NCBI GenBank assembly: GCA_037367355.1
Contig: CM074698.1
Coordinates: forward strand, 1,736,001-1,800,000
Source of the DNA: Neoscytalidium dimidiatum
Lineage: Eukaryota; Ascomycota; Dothideomycetes; Botryosphaeriales; Botryosphaeriaceae
DNA length: 64,000 nucleotides
Direction: 5' to 3'
The notes beneath the pieces are model-generated. The model was not told the origin of the DNA. It searched no databases and saw only the letters and a program-made list of their open reading frames with translations. Of this stretch, positions 44,732 to 57,257 are shown piece by piece (the first letter of the stretch is position 1; each line of letters opens with the position of its first letter). A program made the translations under genes and the position numbers.

Positions 44732-45058
44732 TCAAACGACGACCAACCCGTTCTTCCTCGCGTAATAAGCCTGCACTCCGTTCCTGTCGCGCCCGCCCTC
44801 GTAGCTACGTTCCTCGATTCCCTTCATCAGCTGCGCCGCCCCCGTCGCGATCAGCAGCGCGCCCGTCACGGTCCCGACGCCCGCCATGCCGGCCTTGTTG
44901 TGCTTGACCGCCTGCGCCACCGTCATCGGCTGCCCCTTGTAAGGCCGGAATGACGTGCTGTGGATGGAGCGAGTTTGGAGGCGCGATGCTGCCCGGGTGG
45001 TGCTGGGGCGCACGGCCTGACAGATCTTGGTGGCGGTGGTGGCGCAGCGGGAGCACAT
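44732..45058 (-). CDS. small mitochondrial-type membrane protein, function unknown
   Basis: Single-exon 108-aa protein. The first ~35 residues are rich in Arg, Thr, Ser and Ala without acids (MCSRCATTATKICQAVRPST), as in a mitochondrial presequence. One hydrophobic segment follows (about 57-80, AGMAGVGTVTGALLIATGAA), then a charged tail ending QAYYARKNGLVVV. I do not recognise a named family. Coding is supported by presequence plus TM order and a clean ATG; no intron is seen. It is convergent with the Zn2Cys6 gene, with stop codons 294 bp apart. Confidence 0.6.
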   Translation of the reverse strand: MCSRCATTATKICQAVRPSTTRAASRLQTRSIHSTSFRPYKGQPMTVAQAVKHNKAGMAGVGTVTGALLIATGAAQLMKGIEERSYEGGRDRNGVQAYYARKNGLVVV

Positions 45059-46699
45059 TTTGAATGGTTGGAGGTGGAGGTGGGTTTGATTGAATTGGGG
45101 GGGTTTTTTTTTCGGTGGACGGGTGGTTGTAGTTTATGTCGTACGGTTTTTCTCGTGACGTTGCGTGACAGAGGTGACCGGCACTTCTGGTGGCGTGTGG
45201 TGGTGAGTTCAAGAAGGAGAGCGAAGGAGGCTTGGAGGGCTGAGGAAGAGGAGGGCTGTTGGCTTGCTGACCTTGCATCGGCACCGGGGGCACCACGGCT
45301 TTTTATACGACATGTCCACCCATCGCCGACATATTGGGAATCCGCATGGTGTTGTGGATTGTTCGTGAGCTGTCTTTGTGCATGGGCCGACTCTCAGCCG
45401 AACGTTGCGTTTCGGGCGTCTGAGGTCGGCTGAGACATCGTCTGAGGCATCGCTCCGAGCGGTTTCGTCCCCTCTCGGCCTCTATCTCGCATGAGGGAAT
45501 TGTGGAGTTGGGTTTCACGTCGCCCTGCGCGGTCGAGCTGGCGGATGCTATTGGCGCCTTCGCACGCGCCCCATAGCCTACTCGGGCAATGCGCCAGTCG
45601 ACACGACACTTCAGCACCGCTCACGTAATTCCACCATTTGCCCAATGAAAGCGCTCTCCCTGCTATTTCGTACGCATAGCATCTTCTGCGATTCTAATTT
45701 TTTCCCCGAATACGTCGCGTTGTCTTCCCTCCCAGAATGGGGTGACCAACAAGTGGTCGACCCCGATTGCGACAGCTGCGTAACGTACCACGTTTCCAGC
45801 GCAGAGGTATAGGTAGGACCCGCACCCAATGCACGGCATATGCAGCCTCGACAGACAGACACGCGTGAGATTCAAGAATATCAGCTCACCATATCGCTTC
45901 ATATTTGGAAAGCGTATCTGGCATCTGAAGCGCTTGCGTTACCATTCTCGACCGGTCGGCGCGGCGCTGTCCCCACATACACACACACACACACCCCTCC
46001 CGGCGGCAGCCTCCGGGTGCATTGCGAGCGCAAGATGCCCAAAGCTGCCCCTGCGACGTTGGTTGAGGAAGCGTGCTGAGATGCTTGTTATTTCGAGGTG
46101 TTGGCCGATTATGGTTCGAGAATCTCTCTTCCCCACCCCCTCAGGCCTCAGTGAAGTGGGAGGGGGAGTGGGCTCGCGAGAAGCCGAAATGAGGCTGCTT
46201 CAGCATTACACACGCGCGCGGGACATAGATAGAACACCTCGATATTGCGTGCTTGGGTGACGTGAACGTCTGGACGTACTCATTCGATTTCCTTCTTCAC
46301 GATCGGAGCTGGTAACTTCTGGCTGGTTCTTTGCTCACCATGCGTTGGAATCGCTCCGTCAAAGGCTCTTGTGTACGCCCGCCTTTATCTCTGGCCACCA
46401 TTCCGTGTCGGCGTCGAGGAAATTTGTTGCCTCATATTTCACCGGAATCGGGCGCTCTGCCCCCTCACCACAAGAGCCCTTAAGCCACGCTCAGGAGACC
46501 GACCCGCCGTGTGTTATCACTCCTCGGACTTCCTGACACCATGAGCCAAGAGAGAACAGCACACATCAATGTAAGTCATGGCAGAAAACTTCAATTCATA
46601 ACCAGGTCATGTGAACGACCGTCTCGTTGATATCTACTTCTCCCACACAATGACAGACAGAACCACAGAACTCCGTCCCCCCTATATCCTTCCCCCTCC
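45059..46699. other. intergenic region with a short AC repeat
   Basis: About 1.6 kb upstream of the 108-aa gene and downstream of XDH. It contains an (AC)8 run at 45979-45994. Open frames are short and without motif. Confidence 0.45.
45979..45994. repeat. (AC)8 dinucleotide microsatellite
   Basis: A 16-nt uninterrupted AC run in intergenic DNA. Confidence 0.9.
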
Positions 46700-49600
46700 T
46701 CAAATACTAACGAAGAAACTCTTCTCCCCTTCCGCCGGCACGACCGTCGCCCTCTTCACAATCGGATCCGCGCAGCTAACCCTGATCCTCTCGACCGTCG
46801 CCGGGCTCCTCAGGCTCAACACCTCCTCCTCGCCCCACTCCTTCCGCGCGGCCTTCAACGCGTCCCTGATGGCAAAGAACACCGCGCTGCCCATAAACAG
46901 CGGCGGCTCGCCGACGCCCCTCGAGCGCTGGATAGTCCTCAAATTCTCCCAGTTGACGTCCTTCAATAAGCTGACGTTGAACTCCTGGGGGATATCGCGG
47001 AAGCCGGGGATCTTGTAGGCGCCGGGCCCGCGGGTAAAGATCTGACCGGAAGCGCGGTGCCACAGCATCTCCTCGGTGGTGAAGAGGCCCTGGCCCTGCA
47101 CGAAAGCGCCTTCAATCTGGCCGTAGTCGATGGCCGGGTTGATGGAGCGGCCGACGTCCATCTTGATGTCCGCGCGGCGGCACGTCCAGTCGCCCGTCAG
47201 CGTGTCGATCTCGACTTCAGCAGCTGCGACGCCCTGCGTGAAATAGAAGTACATCATTCCACTGTTTTCGCCCCACACGTAGCCGATATCCGGCGTCTTG
47301 TAGAAGCCGTTGGCGCTGAGGTTGACGCGGTCGAAGTATGCGGCGTGTGCCAGCTCCTTCATCGTCGCGTCGGGGCCGAGCTTCTCGCGATACGGTGCTA
47401 AACGCTCGTTCAGCTGTTGGCAAGCGTTCCAAATAGCATAACCGTTAAGATCCGAGGAGGCAGAAGCGGCAGTCGAAGATGTATTGGCAACGGTGTTGGT
47501 GGCCGTTTCCGAGATGAAGACACTGTCTTGCGGAACGCCCAGTGCCTCAGCGGCGATCATAGTCATCTTCGTATGGAGACCTTGGCCCATCTCGGTGCCA
47601 CCATGGGCGAGTAACACGGAACCGTCGTGGTAGATGTGTACTAAAGCGCCGGCTTGGTTGAGGAAGAGGGCAGTGAAGGAGATACCAAATTTGGTGGGGA
47701 TGATGGAAAGACCACGCTTATTCCACTTGTGCGTCTTGTTGAACTCATCCACCTCCTTCCTCCGGCGCTCATACTCAGACTCCTCGTACACCTGTTTATA
47801 CATGAGTGGGACGAAGTAGTCCTTGAGCTCCTGATTAAAATGCGTATGATCACCAGCCTTGTACATATTGATTTTCCGGAACTCGTCCACCGGCATACCG
47901 AGGTGATCCGCTACCTCTTCCATATAGCTCTCGGCGATGAACATGCCCTGCGGTCCACCAAATCCACGGAAAGCAGTGTTGGATACTGTGTTGGTCTTGC
48001 ATACCCGACCGCGGACGTACACGTTGGGGATGAGGTAGGCGCCATCAGCGTGTGAACAGGCTCTGTCGACGACTGCACCGCTGAGATCCTGACTCCAACC
48101 ACCATTGTTGAAAATGTCCACGTCGAGTGCCTGGATCTTTCCATCTTTGTTGACCCCAACCTTCCAGCGGCCCAGGAAAGGATGACGTTGACCCGAGGTC
48201 AGGATATCCTCATCGCGATTGAGCATGCAGCGTACCGGACGCCTGGTTTTCTTTGCGGCGGTAGCTACAATACCCGCAAGCTGAATGGAGCGGGTCTCCT
48301 TTCCACCAAAACCACCACCCATACGCTTAACCTTGGCTACAATCTTGTTTGCAGCAACACCGGTGACTTGTGCAACGTACGACTGCGTCTCTGTAGGGTT
48401 CTGCGTGCTGCTCCAAACCTCCATCTCTCCGTCCTCAGGCTTCGGGATAGCAATGCACGCCTGAGTCTCGAGGTAGAAGTGTTCCTGGCCGCCCATGCGC
48501 GCAACGCCCGTAAAGACATGATCGCAGTTTTTGAAGGCTTCCTCGGTGTCACCCTTCTTGATATATCTGTAGTGCTCAAAGAAGCTCTGCTTCTCAATAG
48601 CCTCCTCAATGGTGAAGATCGCCGGCAGTTCCTCATACTCCACCTTCACGGCCCTCGCTGCATTCTCAGCACGTTTCGCGGAATCGGCCAGGATCATGCC
48701 AATCGGCTGGCCAGCCGTGAAAACCTCATCCACTGCGAAGAAGACTTCATCGCAATTTGGCGCTCCCCACCAGTTAGCCTTAGGGTCGGGGAGATCGCGG
48801 TGATCAACCCAGTCGATGACGCCAGGAAGATCAAGAGCCGGTGATGGGTCAACGCTGAGCAGCTTGGCATGTGCCTTTGTGGATAGCACCATGCAGCCGT
48901 AGACCTCGTTCTTTTGAGGAGGGATGTCATCCGTGTACTGGGCCTGGCCAGTAACCTGCTTCATCGCCGCAACGTGCTCCCGTTCCTTGCCCAAAATCTT
49001 TTTTTCGTACTTGTCGGCAACCGTGTGGTCCTTCTTACCAAAGGAAATCTCACGCTCAATCTCCCCAATTGCTTGCTTGTCGATCTCTGCCTCCTGTGCT
49101 TGCAGCTTCTCCAGAACTTCGTGGTAAAATTTGTAAAAGAAGCTCAGTGCTAGTGTTTTCCGGTACGTCGCCATACCACCAGGCACTCCGAAACGGAGAT
49201 CAAAGTCCTCTTCCAACGCGCCGAAAGCACCCTCCAAAGTCTGAGGATCTGTCCACTTCTTGCCCTGGAGAAACTCGGTTGTCTTTTTGGCGGCAACGGT
49301 AGTTGGTGCCATTCCACCGTAGACCAGGTCTATCGAGTCAACGGTGAAGGCGTCGCTGAGAGAAACGCGGAAGGCGGCATTGACGATGGCAATATCATCA
49401 TCTTTCCTCTTTGCCTGTTTGAAAGCCTGTAGATACTCCCCCTTTTCCTTGGCAACCGGTATCCGGAGGCTGGCAATAATCGCATCCGGGGGAAGTGCAG
49501 TTACTCTGTATCCCTTGAAGAACTCGGCCATGGGTATCTCAATAGTTTTGTCCAAACTCTTGGCAATCAGAGTTGTCCTCGTAGCAACAAAGACCGGATT

Positions 49601-50927
49601 CAAATCGGAGATGGGTGATGCAGTGGCAAGGTTTCCGGCTGGTGTTCCCACATTGCGGATCTGCCTGCCAGCAAAATACCGAAGCTGCTTGAGAATTGTT
49701 GCGAAGGGCTGACCCTTGACTTCTCCATAATGCTTTAAAGCCTCCTTTGCAATATTCTCAAGGTCCGTAAGCACTACGTTGCCGCCAATCTCAAGGTGGT
49801 CGTCGTTGAATGAGTACTGTCTCAGCTCGGGGATATCGCCCACATACACTGAGGCAGTATACTGCATGTTCTTGAACTTCACCTCAATCTGCGTCTCGGT
49901 GCTTCCGCCGATAAGCTTAGCAGATGGGTAGGCACTCTTGATCTCCAGCAATTGTTGCAAGGTCGTGGGCCTGAACCATCTCTTCCTCTTATTTCCAAAA
50001 GCCAAGGGCTTGAACTCGTGCTTCCGTAATGCCGGAGGGAAAATAAGCTCCGTATCGGGCTGGTATTCGATGAATCCCGGAGGTGTGTAGCGCTTGACGG
50101 GTTGAGCGTCGCTCTCCACTCCATTGGCGCCGTTCTTGCAGCAACCACCAGTCGCACCGTTCGTCTTCTCCATGCAGCACCCACTGCCGCCATTGGCAGT
50201 CGCCTTTCCACACGCGCTCTTAACACTGAAGCTTTGTGCTGCATCTAGAATCGGCCTATATCCGGTACATCGGCAGAGGTTTCCATCGAAGGCTTCTTCG
50301 ACTTCGTGTTCGGTAGGCTCGGGATTATTTCTCAGGAGGGCGTACAAGCTCTACAGACCATTTGTTAGTTTCGAGTTCTCAAGAATGCCCCCCAAGGCAT
50401 CTACAGCCCCGATCCATGCATAAATTCAAAGGGAGACAGTGATAATCCCCTTAATCCATCCGACCAAGAACCTCTCACCAGCAAAGTAAACCTACCATGA
50501 CGATCCCCGGCGTGCAGAACCCGCACTGACTCCCATTCAACCGCGCGATCCTCTCCTGCACCGGGTGCGGCCGCGTCGGATCCCCCAGCGCCTCGACCGT
50601 GACGACGTGCTTGCCGTCGACGCTCACCAGCGGCGCCAGGCACGCGTTGACGCTGGCGTGGTAGACGCGGCGGGTGGTCGGATTCCACTGGCTGACGACG
50701 ACGGTGCAGGCGCCGCAGCCGCCCTCGGCGCAGCCCAGCTTCGTGCCCGTCAGCCCCACCCCGCGCAAGTACTCGAGCAGCGTCGCCTCCGGGTCCGCCG
50801 CCTCGAGCACCACCCGCGTCCCGTTCAGATAGAACCGCAGCGTGTCGTCGTACGCTGCCGTCACCGATGCCAGCGAGGCCGGGGCCGCGGCGGGCACCGC
50901 CGGCTCGATGACGACGCCCGGTGCCAT
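46700..50927 (-). CDS. hxA: xanthine dehydrogenase (molybdenum hydroxylase)
   Basis: Oxidises hypoxanthine to xanthine and uric acid, with NAD+ as acceptor, in purine catabolism; cytosolic or peroxisomal. Exons 50496-50927 and 46700-50350 with one 145-nt intron (GTAGGT...CTGTAG, phase 0, joining GIVM to SLYALL). The 1360-aa length fits eukaryotic XDH. Order: plant-type 2Fe-2S domain ([14 protein letters not shown]), second 2Fe-2S domain ([22 protein letters not shown]), FAD domain ([34 protein letters not shown]), then the Mo-cofactor domains ([35 protein letters not shown]) and the catalytic Glu in GVGEPP (about E1292). A Cys-rich insert ([13 protein letters not shown]) after the second Fe-S domain is common in fungi. 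No pathway neighbour or regulator is adjacent. Confidence 0.98.
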
Positions 50928-52428
50928 GTTGGTGGTGGTGGTGGTTGAGGGTGGATGGGATAAAGAGGTTCTTTGGGAGGCGGCGGGAGGGGGAAAAAGG
51001 GTAATTTCGTGGAAATCCGCAGCCTTTTTTTCTGTTTGACCTCTAGCTAAAGGTTCGGTGTGCTAGATAGAGAGAAGAAGAATGAAGCCCCGCCACGTTG
51101 TTCGCACGGTTGCGCGCAGTATATGGTCCTCGGTAGCGGTGGCGGAAGGAGGTGAGACGGCGGGTATCAACAAGAGAAACGGCGGAGACGGCACCGCGTA
51201 AGTGGGAAAAAAAAAAGATATGTGGAGGAAGAGAAAGAAGAGAAGCGAGGACGAGGAAAGGCTGGAATTGGGTACAAGCGCCAAACGGGGAAGTGGTATC
51301 GGCAAAGGGTTTCTTATCTAGAGGGGCGGCCGGTTGCGAACCGTGCGGCTTCTGGATGCAGTTGTCGGCGCGCGCTGGGCGGCGACGTCCGACTGGAATG
51401 GTGGGGCAAGCGCGACTCCCGACACCCTGGCCGCGCCGCCGCCCGGGGAATTGCACGTGAGTGACCGCAACCCATTGTCAGCGGCGACTTCACCGCCCTG
51501 ATTGGACCTGCGCTGCACCTTCCCGGTAGCAGATCACCCGCTATCTCCTGCCTTACTTTCTACATTATTCACGCGTCGCATCGCCCCGAAGCAGTCCACC
51601 ACCTCTAATAGTCTTGTTTTTGATTATGATTGGAAGTTACAAAGGCTCCTAGAATCTGTGTACTGGAATGGGTGCTGTGGAAGGGAAAGGTCGAACTACC
51701 GATACAAAGAGGGGGGTTTCTGCAAACCCATTTGAGATATGCAGGTATCCGTGCTGGAGTCGCACACCACCGCCGTCGATTATTGCCCAGTCTGCAATCT
51801 GTCCCGCATTCGCTAAAGGAGTCAAGCCCCAGACGTTGATCGTTTCCAAAAAAGATTTTCAAAGTGTCCATTAAATGCAGGCTTAAAACTTTTTTGATTT
51901 GATTGTTTCCGGTTGGGTCCAGCACGTATAGAAGGGAGAGTTGTGAAAATAAAGGCAGAGCTACGGCTCCTGCCAGAGAGTCGAGTTTTACTGGTAGAGC
52001 GGGCCACTGATTCGTTGAAAGAACCACACCGAGCACGTCCGATATGAAGAGATCATGGGTCAAGAGCGCTACCAAAAGACGCCTGACTGACTGAAGACTG
52101 AAGCCATCCAGTGAGTATTCGGGGTATAGTGGGTCATCGCATAGCCATTGCAAGTCTCGACCTCCGTCCAATTGAGGGCAGTTCAATCATGATTGCACAA
52201 GGGCACCCAAAAGGACGTGCTTGAGCGCGGGTGCAGAGGTAAGCAGAGAGCAATGGCTGTCGGAAAACAATGGGTCCAGAGAGCAAGCCATGAGTAAGCA
52301 GCAGAGAGATAGAGAGAGCATCAGCCATCGTCAAGCATGCATGCAAGCAGTAGTCGGGTGCCGGGCGCATCGCATCATCGCTTTGAGCAGCATCGGTGTC
52401 ACGGCCTTCACGACGTCACGCTGATCGT
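50928..52428. other. intergenic region between XDH and the KH-domain gene
   Basis: About 1.5 kb. It contains the XDH promoter (TGG-rich directly before its ATG) and the 3' UTR of the KH gene. I see no supportable gene. Confidence 0.45.
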
Positions 52429-54381
52429 CTATGCTCCGGGAGGCTGTTGGCCCGGCGTCTGTCCTGGCTGTCCGGGCTGGCCCTGCTGTTGTTGAGCCAA
52501 CGCAGCATACCACATGGCCATGTAGTTCTGGTATCCGCCATACATGGCGTACGGGTCAGCTCCACCCGCTGCAGCAGCATCGCCTGTCGGCGCCGCAGCT
52601 TGCTGCTGTGGCATGCCTGCCGGCTGCTGCTGCACGTAGCCCTGCTGCTGTTGTTGCTGCGGTTGTGAGTAGCGCTCATTATATGGATCGTTGTCACGGC
52701 CACGACCACTCCGGCTGCCTAATCCACCACCGTTCTTCTCACGCTGCTAACAGTCAGATGGGTTCACCCAAGAGGGGCGGGTCACGTACACGTACCACGG
52801 TGTCCACCTTGTCCCAGATGGCCCGTTTAGCATCATCAATTGCCTGGCGTGTTCCAACCAGACCAATCTCACGTTCAATATCAGCCCCAGATGCCTGGGA
52901 AACATTGATCTTGCATCCAGTTGAGTTCTGCATCTCCTTGATAGTCTCACCACCTGCACGGGTCGGTCAGACATGGTTAAAACAGACGTCACATCCACCA
53001 CCACCAACTCACCTTTTCCAATGATCATGCCAACCGCTTCCGAGGGCACAACGATGGTATCGTTAATCTTACCGGGACCCGACGGGTCAAATGCACCACC
53101 ACCACCGCCGCCGCCACGGTTGTGGTCCTTAGCTGGAGGTCCCGACGGACGGGTATCGCTCTCCACAATTTCCATGATAAGCTCCTTGGCACGAGAAGCA
53201 GCCTCTCTGCTGCCAATCAGGTTGACTGGGCGTAAGCCGTTGACGCTCTTGTTCTCGCCAACAATATTCACATGGCATCCACTTCTTTCCTGGAGGTCAC
53301 GGATAGTCTCACCCTGCCGGCCAATGATCAAGCCAACGGTTCTGTCAGGCACCATGATCTGCACACTATTCTCGCCGTCGCGCAGCGTGGGCTGATTTCC
53401 TCTTTGCTGTCTGTTAGCACCTGCTCCCCTTTGGTTCGCGTCTCTCGAACCCTGGCCTCCATTCTCGTCGATAATGCGGTATATCTCCCTCTTGGCGTCC
53501 ATGCGCGCGCGCACGGGACCGGCAATGCGACATTGGCGTTGAGGGCCAGCAGCTTCGGGACCCGTGACAAACTGGATCCTGGTTCCGGTGTCTTGCTCAA
53601 TCCGACGAAGGTTTTCACCCTGGCGACCGATAACTAAACCGACAAGCGAGGACTCGATGGTAATGGTTTCGCTGTCGGGAGGAGACCTGTCGCGGGCACC
53701 ACCGTAAGCGCGCTGGGGCGAGAATGTCTCACGGCCTCGGCTCGGAGGTGAGCGCGACCTATCGCGACCGAAGCGACGATCATCGCGTCTCTCGTCACGG
53801 TAGGGGTTGTAGTTGTCGCGGAAGTTGTCGCGGCGCGAAGGAGAGCGTGACCGGGACCGCGAACGACGGTACGAGCGTCCGGCTAGTCTGGGATCTTCAC
53901 GAGGGGGCGCTGAGAAAGGGCAGAACGTGTCAGTGAATCAGCGATAGTTGCCACGCTGGCCGGGCAGACTTGCGCTTGACCTACCATCGTACGGTTGCAG
54001 ACCCTTCTCCGCGGCGATATTGCGCGCTTTCGCGAGGGCATCGGCGATGCTGACAGAGCCGGTGCTGACGGGCTTTATAGCACTCAAATCGACGCTCCCG
54101 GAGTTGGTGGGCTGGGGAAGACCATAAGGAGGCATGCTAGCGGGCGGCGTCGGGGTGACGTAGGCACCTGGATATCCTGGCGGTAGACTCTGGGGCGGTT
54201 GCGGTGCTTGTTGTGGCGGCGGCTGATGGGGGTTTTGCGAGGGAGTGCTGGCAGGCCGCTGGGTGGCAGCTGGAGGAATGGACGATGTCAGCGGGCATAA
54301 AAATTCAGCGTGCTTCTGTAGAGTGAAGTGCATCGTACCCAAAGCGGCCAGAATCTGCGAGATGTCGGGCTGGGCGGCCAT
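52429..54381 (-). CDS. three-KH-domain RNA-binding protein, FUBP-like
   Basis: Probable nuclear RNA/ssDNA-binding protein resembling far-upstream-element-binding proteins. Exons 54339-54381, 53985-54269, 53013-53909, 52796-52953 and 52429-52746; introns 69, 75, 59 and 49 nt; 566 aa. A Pro/Gln-rich N-terminus is followed by an RS-rich stretch (about 120-175, RSRSRSRSPSRR), then three KH domains with intact GxxG loops: GLVIGRQGENL (about 200), GLIIGRQGETI (about 305) and GMIIGKGGETIKEM (about 405, spanning an intron). The C-terminus is Gln/Gly-rich with a YGGYQNYMAMWYAALAQ segment like the FUBP tyrosine motif. The first intron is a multiple of three and stop-free, so its retention would add 23 residues in frame. 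Confidence 0.88.
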
Positions 54382-55379
54382 TGTGACTCGGGCGCAGTCG
54401 CGACTGGAAGCAAGTTGTAGCGCCCGTGCAGATGTGGGCAGGCGCGAGGCGACGAGGAGGAAGAAGGCTCGCGCAGCGTCGAGCGCAGGTTGGGGTTGGA
54501 AGAGGTTGGCGCTGGATGGTGTTGCGACAAGAAGCAAGATGAAGAAAGCCCAAGTGCGCTAGCCCCAACGGAGCACGGCGCACGCGAGCCGACCGCCGGG
54601 CCCGAGCTCCCTGGCTGGCCTGCTAGCTCTTCCTGTCGCGCGTCGAGGCACGTCGCCGTCACAGCGGCCACGGCGAGGCCACCACGCGTCTTTTGCTCCA
54701 CTCTCCTTCCCCCAACCTGACACCCGCTTCGGGTCGCTGATCACCCGCCCAGTTACCGCTCCGCCTCCGCTTGGCTGCGGACCCTGGGAACTGTCTCACC
54801 TTAGACACACTATGGCCGTCTCATCTACGGCTCACGCCACTGTTTTCCGAAGGCTGCTTTCACCTCTTTGTTTGCCTTTCGAGAAAGTATGCGTGCTTGT
54901 GCTAGACCACATCGGGCCTGACTGCACCGGATCTCCAAGTCTTGCTGAAGTCGAACTAATTTGTTTCGCAGTACATGCATCTCACTAATCTGAACGGAGA
55001 GGAGAGAGCAGCGGCCCATGTCTGTTTAGTCTGATTGCGCATTTGCATGTGAGGATGAACGCATGTATGCTTTTGCCAACTGCTCATGATATGTGCTCCA
55101 GCTTCTGCTACCACTCTTTGCGAGTAACCAGCGAGGTTTGAGTGCTGTTACATCAGTTTGACAGCTATTCCGGTAGCGGCACTTTACGGCATTTTCCCCT
55201 TTTGAATTCGAACTCCATTCCCTTTCCCCGGGGCTGTGTGCATTTTCCATAGAGAGTCCAGACGACCGCAGCCCACCTTTTTTTTCATGGCTTCGTTAAC
55301 ATTGCACAATCCAGCGTCGTTTTTGCACACTGTAGCTGCCGCCGTTTTACTTAACTTGCACTTAGTACGATAATCAGGA
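54382..55379. other. intergenic region upstream of the KH-domain gene
   Basis: About 1 kb. The part next to the KH gene is GC-rich and should be its promoter and leader; the rest becomes AT-richer. I see no gene. Confidence 0.45.
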
Positions 55380-56142
55380 ACCATCACGGACCTGCTTCGC
55401 ATCAGCTTCGAACATTTTCACACCCTGCCGAAACAAGAATCCCCGAACTTCGCCTTTGACCCACTTCATCATGCCTTGATTCAGGCTTGGATTTGGAGAG
55501 GAAGGCTCTCGCAACATTTTCACCCTGATCCACTCCAGCTATGGATGGCGCGCAAAGCAGGGGCAGCTACCGGAAGAGCAGCGAAACAATAACATTACCT
55601 GGCAGCTTCACGTGCAAGTGCCACCGAGGCCAGTGGATTTCCATATATACGAATGCCTGAATCCTGGAAATGATCTAACGTTACCTACTTTTGGAGCTCG
55701 AAGAATCTCCACCAATGCAACCCACCCCTGGTTGAAAGCTGCTTGCGAAGCGCACCACGGCCCAACTGAACTCCAAGCTTGTTTACCTAAAGCTACGCAT
55801 AATCGGATCTACGAGATTAACATGTATCGTCACGATCCGGACAAAATTTCCAAGATCAGGCATGGTACCCTTGACAATGAGGACAGGATCCCACGCGATG
55901 CCATTATCTCTCTAGATAACTCGGGCTGTCCTCCCACTGGCTTCAGTGGCAAACCACTCTCTTCTACGGAGCTCATCCAGGGCTGGACCTTTGCTGACAC
56001 TCACGTCCGGCGTTGGATGGATGCCATCCCTGATGGCGCCGAGCCAGAAGATGACTTCATGACCATTGCTGAGATAGAAGCAGAGGCTGCTGAAGACAGG
56101 GCTCGCAATTATCAAGTCAACTTAACCGACTTGATCAAGTAA
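55380..56142 (+). pseudogene. decayed open frame of unknown origin
   Basis: An open frame from about 55480 to a TAA at 56140-56142 encodes ordinary-looking protein (PVDFHIYECLNPG, THPWLKAACEAHHGPTELQA, FSGKPLSSTELIQGWTFADT) but has no ATG in its first two-thirds. A second frame at 55380-55590 also looks coding (DLLRISFEHFHTLPK, HALIQAWIWRGRLSQHFHPD) and ends at a TAA. No GT dinucleotide exists in that first frame after about 55385, so the two cannot be joined by an ordinary intron. The simplest reading is one old gene broken by a frameshift, or a relic of a mobile element. The family is not recognised. Confidence 0.35.
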
Positions 56143-57257
56143 CTTGACAAGTCACCTGATTAGGAGGACTTAGTAGACGGGTTTCATAGCGCCTTGATCA
56201 GGTCAACGCGGTCATTTTAGGCAACTTAATTAGTTGGCAACTTGTCATTAAGGCCGGCTAGTGGAAGCCTCCCGATTACGGAAAAATATATTACGTTAGG
56301 GGCTTAAGGGTTGATCTCCTGGTTTGTCGGCCGCGGAGATATGGTTTGCAATACATCGGGACTCGAATATTCAAGGATTTATACAGTCATGTTAAATTTG
56401 TGTGTTGGTTTCATCAGGTTTCTTAGCATTGTTATGAGCCCATTTAGTCCTCTAGCTATCTTAGGACCTTCTCAAGAAAGGAATTCTTAAGCGACCGAGT
56501 GTGAGGACAACGCTTTTTTAAGACCAAGGAAGCAAGACAAGTTTTCGTAGGTTAGTTTCACCCTGTCATGCGTAAAATCTGGCGCTAAATTCTCTGCGGG
56601 TTATTCCTTGCGACTGTCTTTCAATGTAACGTCACGCTAGATCTAAATCGAAATCTTTGGCCCTTCTACATGATTGTACTACAATTCTCCAATCGAACAT
56701 GACCATCTTTGAAATTTTGCTGATACTCAGAATCTTGGGCATATATTTTCTCTGATCGTGCGAAACAGTTTGCAACTGTACTTGCTACGAGAGAGATATT
56801 GCATAGAGCCAATGTACAGTTGGTAGGAAAGCCCTCTCAGTGGCTACGGCATAGCCTGTGTTGCAACTTTTGTACAAAGCTCTTATCTACATACCATCTA
56901 CATCCCCCGAGAACCCACCACAGAGACTGCCATGTCTTGCAGGACTACTTCTATCACATATCACAGACACATAGGATCCACCCTGGGACGAACAACCGAA
57001 TTGTTCCACCGCCTCTCTTTGTTCAAGACTTACGAGACAAAGGCCGACTCAGCGAAGCAACACCACTGCCGTGAGACTCGATAGCCCCCTGCACTGAAAT
57101 AGATATTCTATAAAGAAATCTCCTCCTCTGGCCGGCAAAATGAGTCATCTCATCCCTTCCCAGATCGGCCAACGCCCTAAGCCGATGCCACAACCACGAC
57201 CTATCCATCCACCGCGACCCTTCCATACGCCTAGATCTCTTCCCGCACACAGCCACC
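56143..57257. other. AT-richer gene-free patch
   Basis: About 1.1 kb with visibly lower GC than the flanks and many stops in all frames. A 12-bp perfect palindrome (ACTTGATCAAGT, 56129-56140) lies at its left edge over the stop codon of the decayed frame. I see no terminal inverted repeats that would define an element. Confidence 0.4.
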
